The notes under the pieces were generated by a model. It was given only the letters and a program-made list of their open reading frames with translations. It did no database searches and had not been told where the DNA came from. A DNA stretch of 64,000 nt from Diospyros lotus (lineage: Eukaryota; Streptophyta; Magnoliopsida; Ericales; Ebenaceae), in the NCBI RefSeq assembly GCF_014633365.1, contig NC_068351.1, positions 22,080,866 through 22,144,865 on the forward strand, written 5' to 3'. The translations under genes were made by a program, and so were the position numbers. How positions within the stretch are numbered: position 1 is the first letter of the stretch; every line of letters begins with the position of its first letter. Positions 1-14,100 of the stretch are shown one piece after another.

Positions 1-438
1 ATAAGCCATTTGAAAATTGGAAAACATAAATTAGCTAACAAAATTATAAATTCAACATAACACTGACATCCTAATATTTCTCATGTTGAATCCTAAGTCC
101 TGAACACGCCATTCCCCTCTTCTCGAATCTCAGTAACCAACTCAAAAAATTTATACATACAACTGCACAATTTGAATATTAGACCTAAAATTTGTCCTCC
201 ATGGGCATCTTTTGTCGGTTGGAACCCAGGGATTTTGGCTGCTTCTCTAGGGAAAGAGGGAGAAAGAAAACCGTCCCCGGGGGTGGGGGGAGCTGGGGGT
301 GGACTCAGGTCTAATTTTTTTTTAATTTAATATTATATATTATTTCTAACTAGATTTAATATTCTGTTTCATGTTTTTCATCAAAATTTTAAGTTTTGGG
401 GTTTTACACCTATCTAAATCCTTCTCTCCACACCTAAG
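1..438. other. probable intron sequence of BCCP
   Basis: No coding exon is recognised here. The stretch ends in a pyrimidine-rich run and an AG at 437-438, which is a fitting acceptor for the first visible BCCP exon, so it is most simply the 3' part of an intron. A C/G-rich purine patch at about 240-300 is the only compositional oddity. The transit-peptide exon is not seen and should lie before the window. Confidence 0.6.
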
Positions 439-2437
439 GTTGTTGTCATGGAATCTTCAAATAATGCACCTGTTGTTGAAACGAAGTCAGAGGATCCAGT
501 AAAAGAATCTGCTGTTCAAAATACTACTCCAGATGCATCATCCGTTTCAGCATTTATGACCCATGTGGCAGACATTGTTAAGTGAGTGGAAACTGTTTGC
601 TGCAGGGGCATGGTTTGTTTTCCTCCATTGAACTAATATTATTTTTTCTTGTCAGGCTTGTAGATTCAAGAGACATCTCAGAGTTACAACTAAAGCAGCT
701 GGGCTGTGAACTCATTATAAGGAAAAAAGAAGCTTTGCAGCAACTCGCCAATACTGCTCCTACAGTTATGATGCAACCCCTTTCTCCCCAAGTCATTGTG
801 CCATCTCAACTGCCTCCAGCACAGGTTGCTGCTCCTGCTCCTGCTAGTCATGTTCCCTCATCTACGGTTTCACCTGCAGCACCATCTAGCCCTGCAAAGC
901 CAAAATCATCCCACCCTCCTCTGAAATGCCCAATGGCTGGAACATTTTATCGTTCTCCAGCACCAGGAACTCCTCCTTTTGTAAAGGTAAATGTCTATAC
1001 AATTTTAGTTATGATTTGGTGGGTCCCTACCTAGTGGAATTATGGCTTGTGGTCATTGTCCTTGTTCTTGTTATGATTTGATGGGAGCATATGCATGTGT
1101 TTAGAAGAGAAACTGATTAAAAAATTTTAAGAATCTATTAAGTATATGGTCAAAAATTCTCAAAGAAATTATACTTTTCCATGTAAATGTTCTGAGCATT
1201 CGAATGTTTTTTTGTTTATTTTGAATAGTGACTAGAATTTCCCTTCAAGTTTCTCTGTACTTAGATCAATTTGGATTATGAAATAAGAAACCAGCTTGCC
1301 AATAATGAAAGAAGAACCATCTTCCCATTGGTCACTCATATAATCACCGGGTACACAAATAATTATAGCAATATTTCTTGGTGCTGAAAAAATTCTAATA
1401 ATATTTTGAACTGCCTGCCCTCCTTTCACCATGTTTTTCAGCCACAGATTACTTCTATTTCCCTGAATTTATTGAGTTTTCTCCAGATTTGTTATGCCAT
1501 TTTTCTCTCGAGTTCCAAAACTTCAAACTGAGTAATGCTCGCTAATCATTTGGTAAACCAAAGTCACCTCACAAAAAGGCATTACTTGCAATCTCTGAAT
1601 CACATTACACACTGAACAGAAACCACGTGCTAGTTTTTTTCTCATGATATTTTTGAATTAAGGTTCAAGTCATCTTTAATGTAGTCACTGATTTCTGGTA
1701 CTGTTCTCCAGGTAGGAGACAAGGTTCAAAAAGGACAGGTAGTGTGCATCATTGAGGCCATGAAACTGATGAATGATATTGAAGTAAGTGTCTTGCTTTA
1801 GTTTTTTTTTCTTTTTTACCCCCCTGTTCTCTGTTTCAATCTTGTATAGTAACTGATTAACGTTCCTATGCTTACTGGTAAGGTGATAATGACAAATGCT
1901 TCTGTGTTCTAGATGTCTGGTTTGTATTCCTGGGATTGTTTCTTCATGGGTGTTGGATTCCTAGCTATTTAGGGTCATTCTTTATTCAATTCAATTTTGG
2001 TCTTCATTTTTGTGTGTGCTCAGGTTTCATTTAGTTAAAAAGGGTAAAATTTCATAGACGACCCCTGAGGTTTGATAAAATTTCACTGACCACCCATATA
2101 TTTTAAAAAATGACACCTACTTCCCTTGCTGTTAAAGTTAAAGGCATAAAAGGACCATTTTACCCCTACCTATATTACACTTTTCCTCTCTCTCTCTAAC
2201 CGCTCTCCCTTCTCACCAGTTGCCGACCGATATGGCAGCCAAGGAGAGATGAATGAAGCTTTGAGTTTGTGGAAATCAAACGAAAAATGAAATTGAATAC
2301 CTAGATAAACCTGAACGAATGAACAAAATCGAACACCAGATCTGGGTTGTCTTCAAAGATGAACCTGGGTTGATCTTTGTATGAGAGAAATACAGGGATA
2401 GAGAGGGATAGAGAAAAAGAGTGAGGAAGTTCAATTG

Positions 2438-2469
<32 letters not shown>

Positions 2470-2627
2470 CATCTAGACCTTTGCAGATAATTGCTGCTTC
2501 CCATCCCCAATTTCCTTCTCCTCCCTCCAAATGAAGCATCGTTGATTCCCCATCAGTGGTGATGGGGTCTCTGCAACCCCATTGGTAATGGGATTGTAGT
2601 CTTTGTAGAGACCCGCCATTGCTGCAC

Positions 2628-2661
<34 letters not shown>

Positions 2662-3760
2662 CTAATTATTGCCAGCAACCTTGCTGGTGAGATACAGGTG
2701 AGAGTAAGGGAGGAGTGAGGTGGAGAGGAGAGAGAAAGAGAGTTAGGGAGATATAAATATGAGGGTGTTTTGGGCATTTACAAAAAATTAATGGCAGTTT
2801 TCAGACGGTAGGGGGGAAACTGAAGTGGGATAATGAAAGTCAAGGGAGGTTGGCATCGTTTTTTGAAAATGCAGGAGTGATTGGTGCAATTTAGGTAAAA
2901 CCTCAACGGGTGGTATGTGATTCTTTCTCTTATGATTTTTTTACTTCTTTTTCTTCGTTCCCTTCCCATGGTTGCTGGACTCCTGGCAACTCCTCTGCAG
3001 TGAAGGTTGCTGGCAGTGGGCAGGGAAAAAAGAAAACAAAATAGAAACTGTAAAAACACCTTTTTGTTGTTTCAATTTTTCCAAAATGTTTTAGATAAAA
3101 ACAAGCAACCAAACACCATTTCTTATTTTCATTTCCAAAATAATAAAAACGAGAACAGAAAACTGAAAATAGAAGCTGACTAAATGTACTCCTTTTTTAT
3201 TAGGTTAAACAATTTTTATAGACTGCATGGCAAATTTGAAGAGGCCCCTTCTGATGAGGGTTTACCATATCAGAACACTTGACTTTTATCATATGCTAGT
3301 TTATCCATTTTAGATTTTGGAAGGCCATATAATTGAGACAAGAAAGGTAGAACTACCAGCAACTTTTATTTTTCTTGAGGAAATAGTATGTAGAGCTTGA
3401 TTTTAGATTCTTCCTATTGGTTAAATCTGTTTCAGCTTAGCAAGATTTAGTGCCCTCAGCTAAATCCCGCAGAAATTAGTGCGCACACAATAGAGTGAGA
3501 GAGAGAGAGAGAGAGAGTGAGAGAGAGAGTTTGGCGGTTGGAAGTTACATGGATATTTACCTTTTTTGATGCTTTGTGGCAGGCTGATCAATCTGGAACT
3601 GTGACTGAGATACTCGTTGATGATGGGAAATCAGTTAGCGTTGACATGGTATATATCCTCAACCTCTCCTTTCCGCTCAAATACTTATTTTCTTTTCCTA
3701 TTCTCTAATCATTTATGAATAATATTCTGTTTGCAGCCCCTGTTTGTCGTTGAGCCTTGA
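439..3760 (+). CDS. BCCP: plastid acetyl-CoA carboxylase biotin carboxyl carrier protein (5' end outside window)
   Basis: This is the biotin carrier subunit of heteromeric plastid acetyl-CoA carboxylase, which makes malonyl-CoA for fatty-acid synthesis. Five exons are visible: 439-581, 656-986, 1712-1783, 3583-3648 and 3737-3760 (TGA 3758-3760). All introns are GT-AG and phases match, giving 211 visible residues. Exon 2 carries the conserved LVDSRDISELQLKQL stretch, an Ala/Pro/Ser-rich linker and the PMAGTFYRSPAPG motif. Exon 3 carries the biotinyl motif EAMKLMN, with the acceptor lysine codon at 1763-1765; exons 4-5 complete the lipoyl/biotinyl fold and end in PLFVVEP. An ATG occurs at 448, but the frame is open upstream to an acceptor at 437-438, so the transit-peptide exon probably lies to the left. 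Intron 3 (1.8 kb) carries a MITE-like element and three GA microsatellites. Confidence 0.94.
2040..2935. mobile_element. MITE-like element with long imperfect inverted termini, in BCCP intron 3
   Basis: The left end (from about 2041, containing ACCCCTGAGGTTT) and the reverse complement of the right end (to about 2935, containing ACCCGTTGAGGTTT) align imperfectly over roughly 75-80 bp, including the next block (CACCCATATATTTT against CTCCTGCATTTTC). The interior has no recognisable protein. It contains two GA-rich microsatellites at about 2442-2470 and 2632-2658. ORFs here are low-complexity products of those repeats. No clear target-site duplication was found, so the exact ends are approximate. 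Confidence 0.6.
3501..3531. repeat. GA microsatellite upstream of BCCP exon 4
   Basis: An almost pure GA run of about 30 bp within intron 3, roughly 50 bp upstream of the acceptor of exon 4. It is purine-rich where a pyrimidine tract would be expected further downstream, but the acceptor itself still has a short T-rich stretch at 3560-3576. Confidence 0.8.
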
Positions 3761-4786
3761 AGAATTACTGAATGCCTGCTCTTACAGAACACATTTTGTT
3801 GTTCACACTGGGCTAAATTAAACATAGGATGAGTTTGAGATTAGTTCACATATGTTGTGCCTTTTATGAGCTTACTTCATTTGTGTTTTACACTTCCAAA
3901 TATGCTTCTTAGATATCTTGTTACTTGGACTCTTATAAATTTTGAAACGATAGAATTATTATTTATATTGACATAAATGCTTGCCCACTTTCAGCTAGTG
4001 GTGTCCTCTTTGGTCTTTGCATATGCTTGATTTTTTGGAGCTCTATTCAGGTTCTGGTTTAAGAGGTTGATGCCATCATTTTACAGTCTCATCCTGCATA
4101 GAAGCTCATGAACTTATAAGTAGTTATTCATAGTTTTATCCTAAAAGGGTCCTCGTGAGAAAGGAGAGTTGACATTTTTCTTATAAGTTTCAACTCTTCT
4201 TTCACTCTCATTAATGTGGAAAAGCCCCCTAGAATATGATTATCTTTCTGTCTGTTTTGCTCAGAGACGTATGGGCTTGGTTTGTATGGTCTTTATCTTA
4301 AAAGGGGTCCTCCTCATAAGGAAAGAGAACTCCTTTTATTATAAACCATAACTCTCCTGACATAAGCCCCTTAGTGTAGGGTGAGTTAGTTGTGTGTACA
4401 GGAATCTAATAAAGTTTTTTCAGAAATGACCCCATTAAGATGTGGTTAAGATATGATTGTATTTTAGGCAAGATATTGTTCCTTTTTTTTTTTTTAACTC
4501 AAATGCGTATAGCCTTTACATAGTTTTGTCCTTGAGTCTTTGTGGGGGAAAGAAGAGTGACCCATTGTATAATATTGGATTATTTTATATAATTTTTTTC
4601 TCAATTAAATTTCTGAGAAATATGCAAAAAAAAAGAAAGAAAAAGAAGCATATTTGTGTCGAAATGAGTCTATTGGTATATTATCCGACATGTCCGAAGA
4701 AATTAAGTTTAATGACATTATTCAACGGTTGAATACTAAAATAAAAAAGGAAAATATAGGGAGAGAATATATATTAAATCTTTTGA

Positions 4787-4822
<36 letters not shown>

Positions 4823-6214
4823 AGATGTTGAGAGACAATCTATAGCACCATGCTTTTTTACTGAAATGTTATTTCTCCCCAAAATAGCAATATGTTTTTA
4901 GTAAATAACTAATTTAATTTAAAAGTTGTCACAATAATAATATGGAGTTTTAAATTGTAAAGAATATATTCATTTGAGAGGTACAAGTCCAAGTCAGTCT
5001 TGAGCAGTGTCTTTTAATTTATTTATTTTTTATTTTCAAAATACTTGTCATTATCATATCCTTTTTAATAACATCCTTCTGCTCCTCCTAATAACTGTCA
5101 TCAATCATCATATTATAAAAAGGGTGCCTTGTGCCTTGGCCGAGACTGATGTCCCATTTTTGGAACCACCCCCTTGGATCATTTTAAGATAATATGTTAC
5201 TCGTGTCACTAATATCTATGAATCTTTTAAATTATTCGACGCAAACATACAAAATGAGAGGGTGGAGTTCACGCTAGAGCTCACTCCCTCCTCCCCGGCT
5301 CAAGTTTGTCTACATTGAACAAGCGTTATGTTGTCCAATATGAACATCGTAATATTTCACATGGATGCTTTGCTTTTACACCAAATACAACTTACATAAA
5401 TAAATCAACACTTTTATAATATATCAAAGATGATCAAAGCAAGCTTCTGGTTCGCTTGTACGATTCCAAACACAGTGTTTCTCTTTCCTCAACTTCCCAA
5501 CCTTCTCATTTCTCATGGAATGCCTTGCTTGCACATCTACCTAGTGTATATACATTTATATAAATATATATATATATATATATTTGGTAAGTTATATATT
5601 TAACAACCATCATCTACAAACGCATTTTGACGTAGATAACACTTTATCAACTTAAAATCCAACAAATTAAGTTTTCATTGATTGTAACGTTAATAAATTA
5701 TTACAAGAATATCAAACTAACATATGTATATGTGCAACATGAACATGCTTGTAAAAACAGATGTGAAAACCTTGTTTTCTTGGCTACCTATAAATAACTT
5801 TGCAAAATAACCTTGTTTTAGGCCAAAGCTCGTCAGAGGGAGAACTCCTTCTCCCCAACACTTGCTCATCCTTTTAAGGAGCAAACATATGTTGTCACAA
5901 ATTCCTCTTCTTCAGCAGCTTCCTCAAGAAATTAACAAAATTTGTTTGCGTTAAAAGAAACAACATTCTCTTTATTTTCATTAATTTCTGTCCTCAACCA
6001 TCACTCAGTTTGGTGATTGCAGTGGTGTTGTCAAAGCTAATGTTGAAGCCTTTCTCATTTTTCTTGTACATGCAAATTGAAACACAAAAAGAAGGCCTTT
6101 AATTGAAACTATTCAAAACTGCAAAACTGAAAAGAGATCCAGCATCAGGGAATACAATCAGAAAGGGTCTGTTTATTAATACTGTAAACATCAACCTCCA
6201 CAATTCAACAAATC
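3761..6214. other. intergenic region between convergent BCCP and Asterix genes
   Basis: No gene is recognised. It should hold the 3' UTRs of both flanking convergent genes. Two related segments of about 65 bp (about 4137-4200 and 4286-4355, sharing AAAAGGGGTCCTC and ACTCTCC-like blocks) form a diverged direct repeat. TA microsatellites occur at about 4788-4806 and 5560-5583. The short ORFs here are not protein-like. Confidence 0.7.
4137..4355. repeat. diverged direct repeat pair
   Basis: Two copies of about 65 bp, at about 4137-4200 and 4286-4355. Each begins with a TATC(C/T)TAAAAGGG-like start, followed by GTCCTC, a purine-rich segment and an AACTCT ending. They are separated by about 85 bp of unrelated sequence. 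The origin is unknown; it may be a decayed repeat. Confidence 0.5.
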
Positions 6215-9200
6215 TCAACTTTGTTTGGCTGGTCGAGCAGGCCCAAAATAGTTGGTCATCAATCCCATTATTGCAAACCTGAAATTAGAATAGATACAGA
6301 GTTGAATTAGTCTTGATAACTAATGTCAGAAATCATTTGCAATCAGCTTTGGGATTAGGGTTAAAAAATTCCTGACAAAGGCCCAATCTGGGAAAAGATA
6401 TTCATATAACTCAAATATACTTTTGGAGGCAGGCAGGTAGATCCCTAAAAAGATTCTTATTGCCCCAATATGCAGTGAGCTGGTACTAACCCAGTTGTAA
6501 TTCAGTATGTTTCTAATTGAGGAGTTGGCGGTCTTCTTAGTCCAAAGGGCCAATCTTCAACAGATGGAGACAAAAACAATAAACTAATTGTCGAAAAGAG
6601 ATCAGTGTGTATCAAGGTTCATTTTCATCAGTAATGCATATTGAAAAACGCAGGAGGTAAAACAGGCAGATAACAGAGCCACAAAGGTATATTCAATGAT
6701 CTGCAATAGTAGTCATTCCCAGCCTGTGCTGACCAGTACAGAAAACATAACATTCAGGGAAAAAAACAGGAATTCACGAGGAAAACTATATTAAACCCTT
6801 TTGAGATTTACTCTTTAGCAACCTTGATTATTGAATTGATATGGGGAATTGATTTGAGTTTTCGGTCGAGTGTTCTTTGAATTTAGTCCTTGTTCACTTT
6901 GGTTTTGGCATCCAAATTGAAAACAAAAAATAAAAGTTGGCAACTCTCATTATCTCATGAGCCCCCAGTTTATACAGTTTATAGGTTTTGCTTCTTTTCT
7001 CCTTGAATAGGGAATGCCCCCTTGGATGCCTTCTTAATATATTTACATTAGCCATCTATGAAAGCCTAATAATAATAAATACGATAGGCATAAAAGCCTA
7101 TCAAACAAATAATAATAGGGGGTAATTATAGTTAAACGCCCAGAGGTTAAGCAAAATTTAGGGGACCTCCGCTCCATTTTTGAGAAATTATAAGGGCCTT
7201 CCCTGCCATTAAAAATCTATCTACAATGATCATTTTACCCCTGCAATTCTCTCTCTTTATCAACCACACACCCCCCCCCCCCCCCCCCCAAAAAAAAAAA
7301 AAAAACAAAAAAACCCGTCACTTACAAGGAGATCTCCTGTGGTTTAAAAATGTCTATGGAGGTTGTTATTGTTATGTACCTAGGCTTTAACTAAGGTTTA
7401 GAATGGAATTTAGGAAGGAATTGGGAAGATAGAATCGAAACAGAGAGAAATAGAGGGAGGAATTAGACTAAAAGAGAGGGAAACACAACAAGAATTGAGA
7501 GAGAAATGCAGACAAACAGAGAGGAGGTAGAGAGAATCAAAGGGACAAGAGAGAGTTTTGACTAGAGAGCAGTGTTCTAAAACGCGCTAGGCGCTAGTTG
7601 AGCGCCAGACTATAACCTAACGACTAGGATGCCTAGGCGGGGCCTAGGCAGACTATTTTATATATATATATATATATATATAAATAGGGGTGATGGCTAG
7701 GGCAGAGGAAGAATAGCGAAGATGGAGCTTGAGTCAGCGAGGACGCGTCGGCGAGGATGGAGCTTGACAGCAACGATGTCGTAGAGGCGGTGAGGAGGTC
7801 GTGATGGAGTTGGAGGCATCAATGAGGTATCGGCAGCATTGAGGCAGTAACCTTGGTCTAGAGAAGGGGGAGACAGCTGAGAGATAAGAAGGGGAGACGA
7901 CTGAGAGATGAGGGGTTTCAGAAATGAAAAACCCTAAAATGGCTAAAATTTATAGCAAAAAATTAGGCATCCTAGGCGGCTAGGCGCCGCCGCCGCCGCC
8001 GCCGACCAATTAATCAGGTCGGCGCCTCAGGGGGCTGACTAGGCCAAATTTGCTGTGGCCAGCGGCCGCCTAGGCCGATTTTTAGAACACTACTTGAGAA
8101 AGAAATCTAGAAATTAATTATCATTCATCTATGTCCATTATCTAACTACCTAGCCTATTTATAGGCTTCTTAACAAATGAGGGTACTAACAGCTACAACA
8201 TAAGAGTACAACCGAAAGAGAAACACATATAATACATATTACTAATCTATTCTTGGGGATCCTTGGGGTCATGTCAATTCCCCCCCTCTATGAAAGAGTT
8301 CTTGTCCCCAAGAGCTTGTAGTCATTGGCCATTGCTCTTTATCCAATCTCAGCCTTTTCTATCTATTTTATTCTTCTTTCTCTCTCTCTTTCTAGGCCAC
8401 TTCCTTTTCACTTTTATGTTCCTTCTGTGTTACTTTTCCTACAAATGTAAAATGTATTCTTCAAGGGTCTGCATACAAAAATTATGCCAGTGAGTTGTAA
8501 TAATAAGCAGTTCCGCAACATCCTCCTCTTCCATCCTCTCCCAATCCTTGTGGCAGTCCTTCTGTCCAGTCCACTTAAACTGTTCCTTCCCTGCCAAAAC
8601 TAGTACTAGGGACTGTTTGATACCTACTTTAATCCAAGCCAAGGACTCCTCAGCCTTCTCTGGAATCAAGGCAATGGAACAATATTGTTAAGAACTCCAA
8701 TATCAATTCCATTCCTCACAAGAATCCAATTTTGGACACTAGCCGAGCCTTCAGTCAATGGACTAATCACCAGGTGTAACGTGATGGACTTGGCTTTCTC
8801 CGTCACTTCATCAACTACTTTCTCATTTTCCTCATGCAACCTTTTAGTAGGCACATCATGAGTGATTATTTCTGCTTCTAATTTCTCAATCAATACAACA
8901 TAATTCTCCTCAATACTGCTGGTTTAAAAAATTGATTGAGCCAGTATCTCATTGTGAAAAACTGGATCAATTTCTGATCCTAAAGATCCAGATATGTTCA
9001 TCTGGAGATTCTCTGTTGCCTCTGCTCACTCCTGTCGTTTGATTGTCTGCATCAATCATCTCTTGTTTTGGACTTTCGAGATTATCATCAGGAACATCCT
9101 CAATAAAAACTTCTTTTCCAAAGGAATCAGGTCGTTCCTTTAAATCTTCTTTTGTCCAGACATCCTAGATCAAGCTTCTTAGATTATTGTTATTGTTATC

Positions 9201-11097
9201 AACACTGTTGATAGTCATCCTCCTTCAATACTACCTAAATCAAAATACTTTTTCTTCTCAAAATCGGAGGTAATCAATGAATTATTTTTCTACAATCTTG
9301 GCTTCTCCTCAGACTACTTCATTTTAAGGAACTCCTGAGGCTGTAATGCTTCATTAACAACGTCCTTATTATTGTTTTCTTCCTTCGACATTCCAAAATC
9401 CTTTTTTGTAAGAACATTTTTATCTCCTTGAGTTGAACTCTAAGATTTGACAATGGAGCTTTGATTCCATGGACAGTTATTGGAATACTGATTCCATGGA
9501 CGATTAAGGTAAGGATCTCCAACTGAAATAGGATTTGATCCATTTCTTCAAGGAGACTGGATTTCCATCAATCACAGGATTTGGTCGCTTCCTTATAATA
9601 ATTGAATCAGAATGTTCTCTGGAAAACAAACAAGCATGTAGTCTAACCTGATTTTGTCTAACGATCATTATCATATATTGGTCCATCATCAAACTTCTGA
9701 ATTCATCCCAAATTTTATGTATATCCTCACGTAACTAGCCATGCATATGACTAATCTCCTCTTGTAATGGACCAAAAGCACTGTCCAATTTCTTATCCAC
9801 CGCTAATTCTACAGATCCCATATGGATCTGCATCTCCGTCATTGTCACAGTCACCTGCTGCAACAATCACTAAGTGATCAATACCTAGGCAACTGTCAGA
9901 ATCGCAGCAATTGAGAATCGCAGATTGTCGGAATTGCTTGCTTTGCTTCGCCTACAATTCTGAGCTGAGAACTACTGAAATTTGCAACCAAGAGACCACC
10001 TCCTGCTTCGCCTTCCAAGTTCACAATCAGCTACCTGGATCCGCTTGCTATGTTGATCAACTCCGTTGCAACCAATGGAATTTGCTAGAATTGAGAATCG
10101 ATCACTGTAGTTGTTTATGAAACCACTTCCAACTTTGCGATTGACTCTGTTGTAGCTCCTCGAGAGTTTGCTTGTATTGTTGGAAAATTCACCTAGCTCG
10201 TTGAACTTAGTTGCATTAACCCGTTGCTGAGATGTGCCTGGGTATCAACAGCCGCATACCATTAGACTTATAACGACTCTGTCTGAAATGTTTTTGGATA
10301 TCACCTTTGTTAATTGTTTAAACTTCCTGAATCACAGCTGAGAATTGCGCTTTAATGCCAAATTGTTATGTGCCTAGGGTTTACCTAGTGTTCAAAATGT
10401 AATTTAAAAAGGAATTGGGAGGATATAATCGAAACATAGAGAATTGGAGGGAAGATTAGACTAAAAGAGAGGGAAATACAACAAGAACTGAGGGAGAAAT
10501 GCAGACAAACAGAGAGGAAGAGATAGAATCAGAGGGGCAAGAGAGAGTTTTGACTTGAGAGAGAAATCTGGAAATCAATTATTATTCATCTGTGTCCATT
10601 CTCTAACTACCTTAGCCTATTTATAGGCTTAACAAATGAAGGTACTAACAATTATAGCATAAGAGTACAATCATAAGAGAAACACATAATACATATTACT
10701 AATCTATCTTTGGGGATTCTTGGGGTTGTGACAGTTATGACATACAATTTTTTTGCTCGAATGCCTTATTTAGACATTTCTAAATCCCTACGGTTTAAAA
10801 ATGTCTTTTGAGGTTCTTGTGGCTTAATTTTTTTGCTCGAGAACCTCATCTAAAGACATTTTTAAACTAATGGAGGAGGTGTTTTAAACTACAAGAGCTT
10901 TAGAGACATTTTTAAATCATAAAGAGTCTTCATGCAAATGGCCCTAAACTATAAAATGGAAAAATGAAAAACAAAAGAATACTATCAGTGGTGGTCGGCG
11001 ATGGTTGGCCACAACTAGTGTTGTCAGTTCATTTATAGAACCCCAAATAGTGTTGGGTTTCTGCAAACAACCCCTACCAGCTAGGGCTTTGTAAACC

Positions 11098-11128
<31 letters not shown>

Positions 11129-14100
11129 GAGATGGTTGGGTTAACCCCAGGGTTCATTTCCAGAAGAAAGAGGGAGAGGGAGCTGGGAAGAGGGGGGAAG
11201 GGGGGGAAGAGCCAAGTTCTTCCAATCAACGAACCTAGTCCCAGAATCTAGGTTCTTAATATTGCCATGATGTAATCTCTTTGGTAGTATCCATCCAAAT
11301 TTGTTTTTAGGTTTGTTGTAAATGGCAGAGCACTGTACTTATTTGTACTTTTTCCTTTCTCTTTTCCATCATTGTTTTGTTTGCAGTTGATAAAACTGGT
11401 GGAAATTCCATAAATGGATTTCTAGACAGCAGTTAGAAACAATCTTTAGTCAAACTATATCTAAATTCATGGCATGAAGCAATAACTTGAAATTCTATGT
11501 TTTTGTTTATATCTATTTTTCCTTTTATTAACATTTATTAGACTCGAGACCTGAGAAAGGGGCCTCTTGCGTAATTGAGGAAGAGATTGAATTGGTAGGA
11601 AAGAGAACTAAGTGAATTCGATCGAGAGAGAGAAAGAGAGGGAAAAGATTAGTAGAATAAACCTCACATGATCCCCATCCTCTCGTGAGCTTCTTATTTA
11701 TAGGAGAGTTGCATGCTAGAGAATTCCCATAACAAACTCTCGACAGTTAGGACCTATGTGGCCATGTGCGCTTGGGCTCTACCAATATATCCAATCCTAA
11801 TTAAAATCTAAACCCACCCCTAATTACAATAATGCCCTTGAGCTGTGACAACCACCCTCCCCTTGAATTAATTCTTATACCCAAGAAATCAAAGAAGCCT
11901 GGCCACCCTAGGATATTGCCGGAGAAGATCTAACAAGTACTCCCAAGTGGTGTTGTTAGGGTGCAGGTGTGTCCACTGCACCAATACCTATGTGAGAGAA
12001 ATGGAATCCTTGTAGATCACCCTTTTTGTTAATGTTGTTTTTGCAGGGTTTGAAATGAAAATAGAGATGGTGCTACAGTTTTTGACAATCAAATCGGTGA
12101 CTTACGGTGCAATGTGAAGTTACTTTCATGATAGTTTGTATATTAGTGTAACTAATATTGATTGAGAAGTTAGTTACTAAATGATTATCAGTAGGTGAAT
12201 AGAATATGATGGATGGGTTTCATTAGTTTGATTAGGAACTTATTAATTTGGAATAGAGACCAGACTCTTCATATAATTTTTGATGATCGTGATTTTGGCT
12301 TTGATTCACAATATTCATATATTAGCAATTTTTATTGAGTTACTAGTTTCCAAGTGGTTCTGAGGAGGTCATTACAAGTAAATGGAAAACGTCAGATGTT
12401 GTATGATATTTGATTTAGGAATAAAGCTCTTTATCATAATTGATCCTGTGATTTTTCACATTTTCATGGTTATAGTCTCCAAGCAGATGTGATGATGCGG
12501 CCACCAATCAAGACCCGGCCTAAGGCCGACCCGACCACGTCAGAATAATATTTTAATAATTCATATGTTTTACAATTGTACTTGATTTAGGATTCTACTT
12601 CATGTTTTTACTTGATTTAGAATCCTACTTCATGTTTGATTAGAGTTTTATTTTTATTAGGATTCTAGTTAAATTTTATTTAGAATTTATTTCTATTAGG
12701 ATTCTAGTTGACTTTTACTTAGGATTTATTTCTATTAGGATTTTAGTTGGATTTTGTTTACAAATATTAGATGGATTTGAATTAGCCAAATACTATAAAT
12801 ATACTTAGGATCTAGAGTTTATAATCAAGTGTTTCTCAATCAAATTTCAGAAACCTATTTAGATTTTCTTAGCAAAATAGTCTTGTTTTTTGCGTCTTCT
12901 TGAAAGCCAATTTTCGGTCATTGAAATTTCTTCTTTCAAAGGTTTATTTTGGTGTGTTTTTTTTCACATACGCGCTACACGCTGCATCAGGTGGTATCAG
13001 AGCGGTTCATCAACCAATCAGATGGCCAATCTTGATGGTAACGGTAGCAACCAGCCTTGTGACGGTGACCGGGGGCTACCCACGGTTTGGAGAGCAATTG
13101 AAGAACAACGGAAAATAACTCGTACAATGGAGCAACAATTGGAGCGAATTCGCAACCAATTTGGCGTTTTACAACGAGTTAAGGATAATCGGAACCGGGC
13201 TAATGGCGTGAATTAAGCCGGCTATGTTAAACCGAGAAGACCAACCATTAATCCTGTCCTCATTAATCCTAGAAGACCAATGATGGATGATAACGACGAT
13301 GAGGATGATCTTGGTCATATGATAGCCAACTCTAGTGGTAAAGGGGTTAGGAGGAAAGCGCAACAACACAACTATTGGAGAAACGATGAGTATAAACTAA
13401 AGACTGGTTTTTTGTTGAGTTTGGAGTTTGATCTCGAACATTATGTTGTCCAAGCAACCTCAACATTTGCAAACTCAGGTCTGATTTATGCTAACATGAC
13501 AGAAACTCCAAGGTTATTGACTCATACTGGGGTATTTTCTAGTCCCGAGGGCTCAAGCATTGCTTCGCAATCCGAGGATGGCAGTGTTTCTTCTGATCGA
13601 CTTGCGACTGTGAAGGAGATGGAGGCCATGGTAGCAGATCCTTCTACAGTTTATTCAAACCCTGGCATGATTGAATCGAAGGCAATAGTAACATATTCAC
13701 CTTTGCAATTGCAAAAGCAAGATGGTCAAATGGGTCTCTTTGTGGATAGGAGTGTTGGATATCTAGGCTAGTTACCTCGGGTAGCGCAACTCCTTTCGAT
13801 ATTAATCTGAAATTAAATTCCAAAACTAAGAATGTTGTAGCAGCTACCACTATTGCTGATCAAGTGCCTGGACCAAAGGAGGATACAAGCATCAATATTT
13901 TAAGTGATGGAGAGACTGCTAGTAGTCATGAAATAAGCCTATATTCGAAACAATTGCAAAAGAATGCTTCTCCAGGCAAGAAAAATCTACATATGAATTC
14001 AGAAGCTGTTGAGGAGTCAAAATCAAGAAAGTTGATAAAAGGAGAAGGACCTATGATAAGATCTACCAGATTAGAGAAGCGCTCAAGATGGGATCTTCAA

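Noticed and set aside
582..1034. 150-aa single-exon ORF in BCCP
   Set aside because: It is exon 2 extended through flanking introns; splice sites at 655/656 and 986/987 fit the conserved protein.
13280..13771. 163-codon ORF as a host gene
   Set aside because: It is inside the 12493-15078 LTR element, has no recognised domain and no splice structure; probably element interior.
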